Part shown: piece by piece, positions 62,463-64,000 of the stretch
Numbering within the stretch: position 1 is the stretch's first letter
Layout: each line of letters starts with the position of its first letter
Origin: Neorhizobium galegae
GTDB lineage: Bacteria; Pseudomonadota; Alphaproteobacteria; Rhizobiales; Rhizobiaceae
Direction of reading: 5' to 3'
Assembly (NCBI RefSeq): GCF_021391675.1
Contig: NZ_CP090095.1
Coordinates: 377,501-441,500, forward strand
DNA: 64,000 bases
Position numbers and translations under genes: made by a program
The notes under the pieces: model-generated
What the model saw: only the letters and a program-made list of their open reading frames with translations
The model's database searches: none
What the model was told of the DNA's origin: nothing

Positions 62463-64000
62463 ATGGCAGACAGATCCTTATCGAGGGCGCCAGGCCAGCC
62501 CGTTGTGCCGCTATTGTCGCGGCTTCTGCCTGCGGTGGCTCTTTATGCGCTCATCGCTGCCGCAATAGCTCTCTCGTTTCTTCTCTCGGACGCTACTAAG
62601 GATTACGTCGGAGCCGACAATGACGACGTCATGCGGCTCGTCGAGGTCAGGGATTTTCTCGGTGGCCAGAACTGGTTCGATCTAACCCAGTACCGGCTCG
62701 GCCTCGAGGGCGGCACGCTGATGCACTGGTCGCGGTTGATCGATCTGCCGATTGCGCTGCTGATCCGGTTGTTTTCGCTCTTCCTCACGCCGGATAAGGC
62801 CGAAGTCGTCGTCGTCACGATCTGGCCTCTTCTTCTGGTGCCGCTTATGCTTCTGCCGCTCGGCCTGGCTGTCCGCCGGCTGGCGGGCGTCGCGGCCATG
62901 CATATCGCACTCGGTCTCGGTGCGCTCTTCGCCCTCGGCTGCGTCCGCTTCAAGCCTGGTTCCATCGACCATCACAATGTCCAGCTCATGCTCGTCATGT
63001 GGATCGCCGCCATGCTGGTCGATCCGCAGAGGCGGGCGTCGAGCTATATCGTCGCTGCCATCGCCTGTGCGCTGGCATTGGCGATCGGCGTCGAAACGAC
63101 GCCTTTTGTTGCCGTCGTCTGTGTCTGCGTCGCGTTTCCGTGGGTTTGGCACGGCCGGGCATTTTCCCGATCGGCCCGTTTCTTCGGCCTGTCGCTGGCG
63201 CTGTCCGTCTCGGCGGCCTTCTTCCTGACGATCCCGCCGCGTGCCTATGCGGTCGTCACCTGCGACAACTTTTCGCTCGGTTTCTATGCCCTTTCCGCTC
63301 TCGGAGGGGCGGCGCTGTTTCTCCTCGCGAGCCTGCCGAGACAACCAGGTCGTATCGTCCGCATCGCGCTGGCCGGCGGCACCGGCGGTCTCCTTCTTCT
63401 GACTACCCGCATCATCGCGCCGCAATGCCTCGCCGATCCGTTGAGCACGCTCGATCCGCTGTTGGTCGAGCTTTGGCTGAACGGCGTGACGGAGGCGCGT
63501 TCGTTTCTGGCGGAGGCCCGGGCCGAGCCGGAAATGGTGGGCGGATTCTACGCGGTCGGGCTTTTTGCGATCATGGTCTGCCTTGTCCGCAGCCTGAGGC
63601 GGGAGAAGACGGAGCTCCATCTCGTGCTTCTGGCGCTGATCGGGGCGTCATGGGGGATCGCGCTGCTGCAGGTGCGTGGCGCTTTCTTTTCCAACATGCT
63701 GGCCATCCTGCCGTTGTCGCTTCTGATCGCCGATCTGCGGCGCGCCTCCGCGGCCGATCCGAAAAATCCCAGCGCCGCCTTTGCCTATATCAGCACGGTG
63801 CTGATGTCCGTGCCGGTCGTCTGGGCCCTGGGCGGCGTCCTTGCGGTGCATGGCTGGAAACAGGCGGCCGACATGCGGGCACTTTCGAGTGCCGGCATAT
63901 CCGATGGCGAAGTCGGTGAGTGCGGCGATCCGGCGGATATGGTCGCGTTGAACACATTGCCTGCGGGCGTCATAGTCGCGCCCTCGAACAGCGGGGCGGA
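62463..64000 (+). CDS. Polytopic membrane protein, GT-C-like, cut by the window end
   Basis: At least 512 codons, open to the window edge. From ATG 62463 (ATG 62451 in frame): a membrane helix LYALIAAAIALSFLLS, then the loop NDDVMRLVEVRDFLGGQNWF, 'DLTQYRLGLEGGTLMHWSRL' with Asp/Arg motifs reminiscent of GT-C enzymes that use lipid-linked sugars, then about ten further hydrophobic segments. The start diverges from the GT2 gene across 137 bp, consistent with one surface-glycan locus. I cannot assign the exact family or reaction without the rest. Confidence 0.6.
   Translation, partial: MADRSLSRAPGQPVVPLLSRLLPAVALYALIAAAIALSFLLSDATKDYVGADNDDVMRLVEVRDFLGGQNWFDLTQYRLGLEGGTLMHWSRLIDLPIALLIRLFSLFLTPDKAEVVVVTIWPLLLVPLMLLPLGLAVRRLAGVAAMHIALGLGALFALGCVRFKPGSIDHHNVQLMLVMWIAAMLVDPQRRASSYIVAAIACALALAIGVETTPFVAVVCVCVAFPWVWHGRAFSRSARFFGLSLALSVSAAFFLTIPPRAYAVVTCDNFSLGFYALSALGGAALFLLASLPRQPGRIVRIALAGGTGGLLLLTTRIIAPQCLADPLSTLDPLLVELWLNGVTEARSFLAEARAEPEMVGGFYAVGLFAIMVCLVRSLRREKTELHLVLLALIGASWGIALLQVRGAFFSNMLAILPLSLLIADLRRASAADPKNPSAAFAYISTVLMSVPVVWALGGVLAVHGWKQAADMRALSSAGISDGEVGECGDPADMVALNTLPAGVIVAPSNSGA

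Overview
The window is a GC-rich, gene-dense stretch of alphaproteobacterial chromosome, most like Rhizobiaceae (Rhizobium/Agrobacterium/Neorhizobium group; genus not resolved by reading alone). Pointers are the cpa/tad Flp-pilus locus next to deoB, a rhizobial-type flagellin ending in LFR, an MbfA iron exporter behind an Irr-type iron control element, a cspA-rpsU small-gene cluster, and families of GC-rich palindromic intergenic repeats. I saw no rRNA, tRNA, CRISPR array, transposase, prophage or plasmid function.

Layout. 1-12.4 kb: start of deoB (cut by the window edge), then a complete type IVb (Tad/Flp) pilus locus. A minus-strand group (CpaC-N-domain protein and two TadE/G-like minor pilins) diverges from pilA-cpaA-cpaB-cpaC-cpaD-cpaE-cpaF-tadB-tadC, followed by a 23-codon membrane-peptide ORF and the convergent lipoprotein tadD. 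12.5-15.7 kb: M17 aminopeptidase, a MarR-like regulator, an NlpC/P60 hydrolase and a small exported protein. 15.9-22.5 kb: a leucine/isovalerate (liu) operon: isovaleryl-CoA dehydrogenase, both methylcrotonyl-CoA carboxylase subunits, HMG-CoA lyase and methylglutaconyl-CoA hydratase. A palindromic repeat sits just before the alpha-subunit start. 22.5-27.8 kb: an aromatic-acid module. A MobA-like 3-hydroxybenzoate 4-hydroxylase faces a MarR regulator across overlapping promoters and a palindrome. Behind it lies a TetR / LigI-like lactone hydrolase / TctC binding-protein operon with a 15+15 bp perfect palindrome wrapped around its promoter.

28-30.6 kb is a repeat-rich, gene-poor island with an orphan flagellin and a solitary CcdA-type antitoxin. 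30.6-41.2 kb holds lepA, three MFS transporters, XRE-cupin and TetR regulators with visible operators, GNAT, HAD and alpha/beta hydrolases, and small secreted or hypothetical proteins. 41.2-45.1 kb: the cspA/rpsU cluster and two tandem TRAP substrate-binding proteins without permease genes. 45.3-49.8 kb: mbfA, a HisKA_2 sensor kinase, a transglutaminase-like peptidase and a hydrolase.

49.9-55.5 kb is the translation block infC-rpmI-rplT-pheS-[DUF4160-DUF2442]-pheT. infC uses a non-canonical ATC start, a candidate attenuator lies at the rplT/pheS junction, and a putative toxin-antitoxin-like pair is lodged between the two synthetase subunit genes. 55.6-64 kb: M15-like and NTF2-like proteins, two aldo/keto reductases, a Gfo/Idh/MocA oxidoreductase, and a surface-glycan lipid-sugar cluster (GtrA-like, ArnE-like, methyltransferase, GT2) diverging from a polytopic membrane protein cut by the window end.

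The least ordinary signals are the aromatic module with its two overlapping promoter/operators, the DUF pair inside pheST with the upstream attenuator-like structure, the 23-aa ORF behind tadC, and the cspA leader hairpin that displays the Shine-Dalgarno sequence in its loop. Protein functions are from motif and family recognition; no database search was run.
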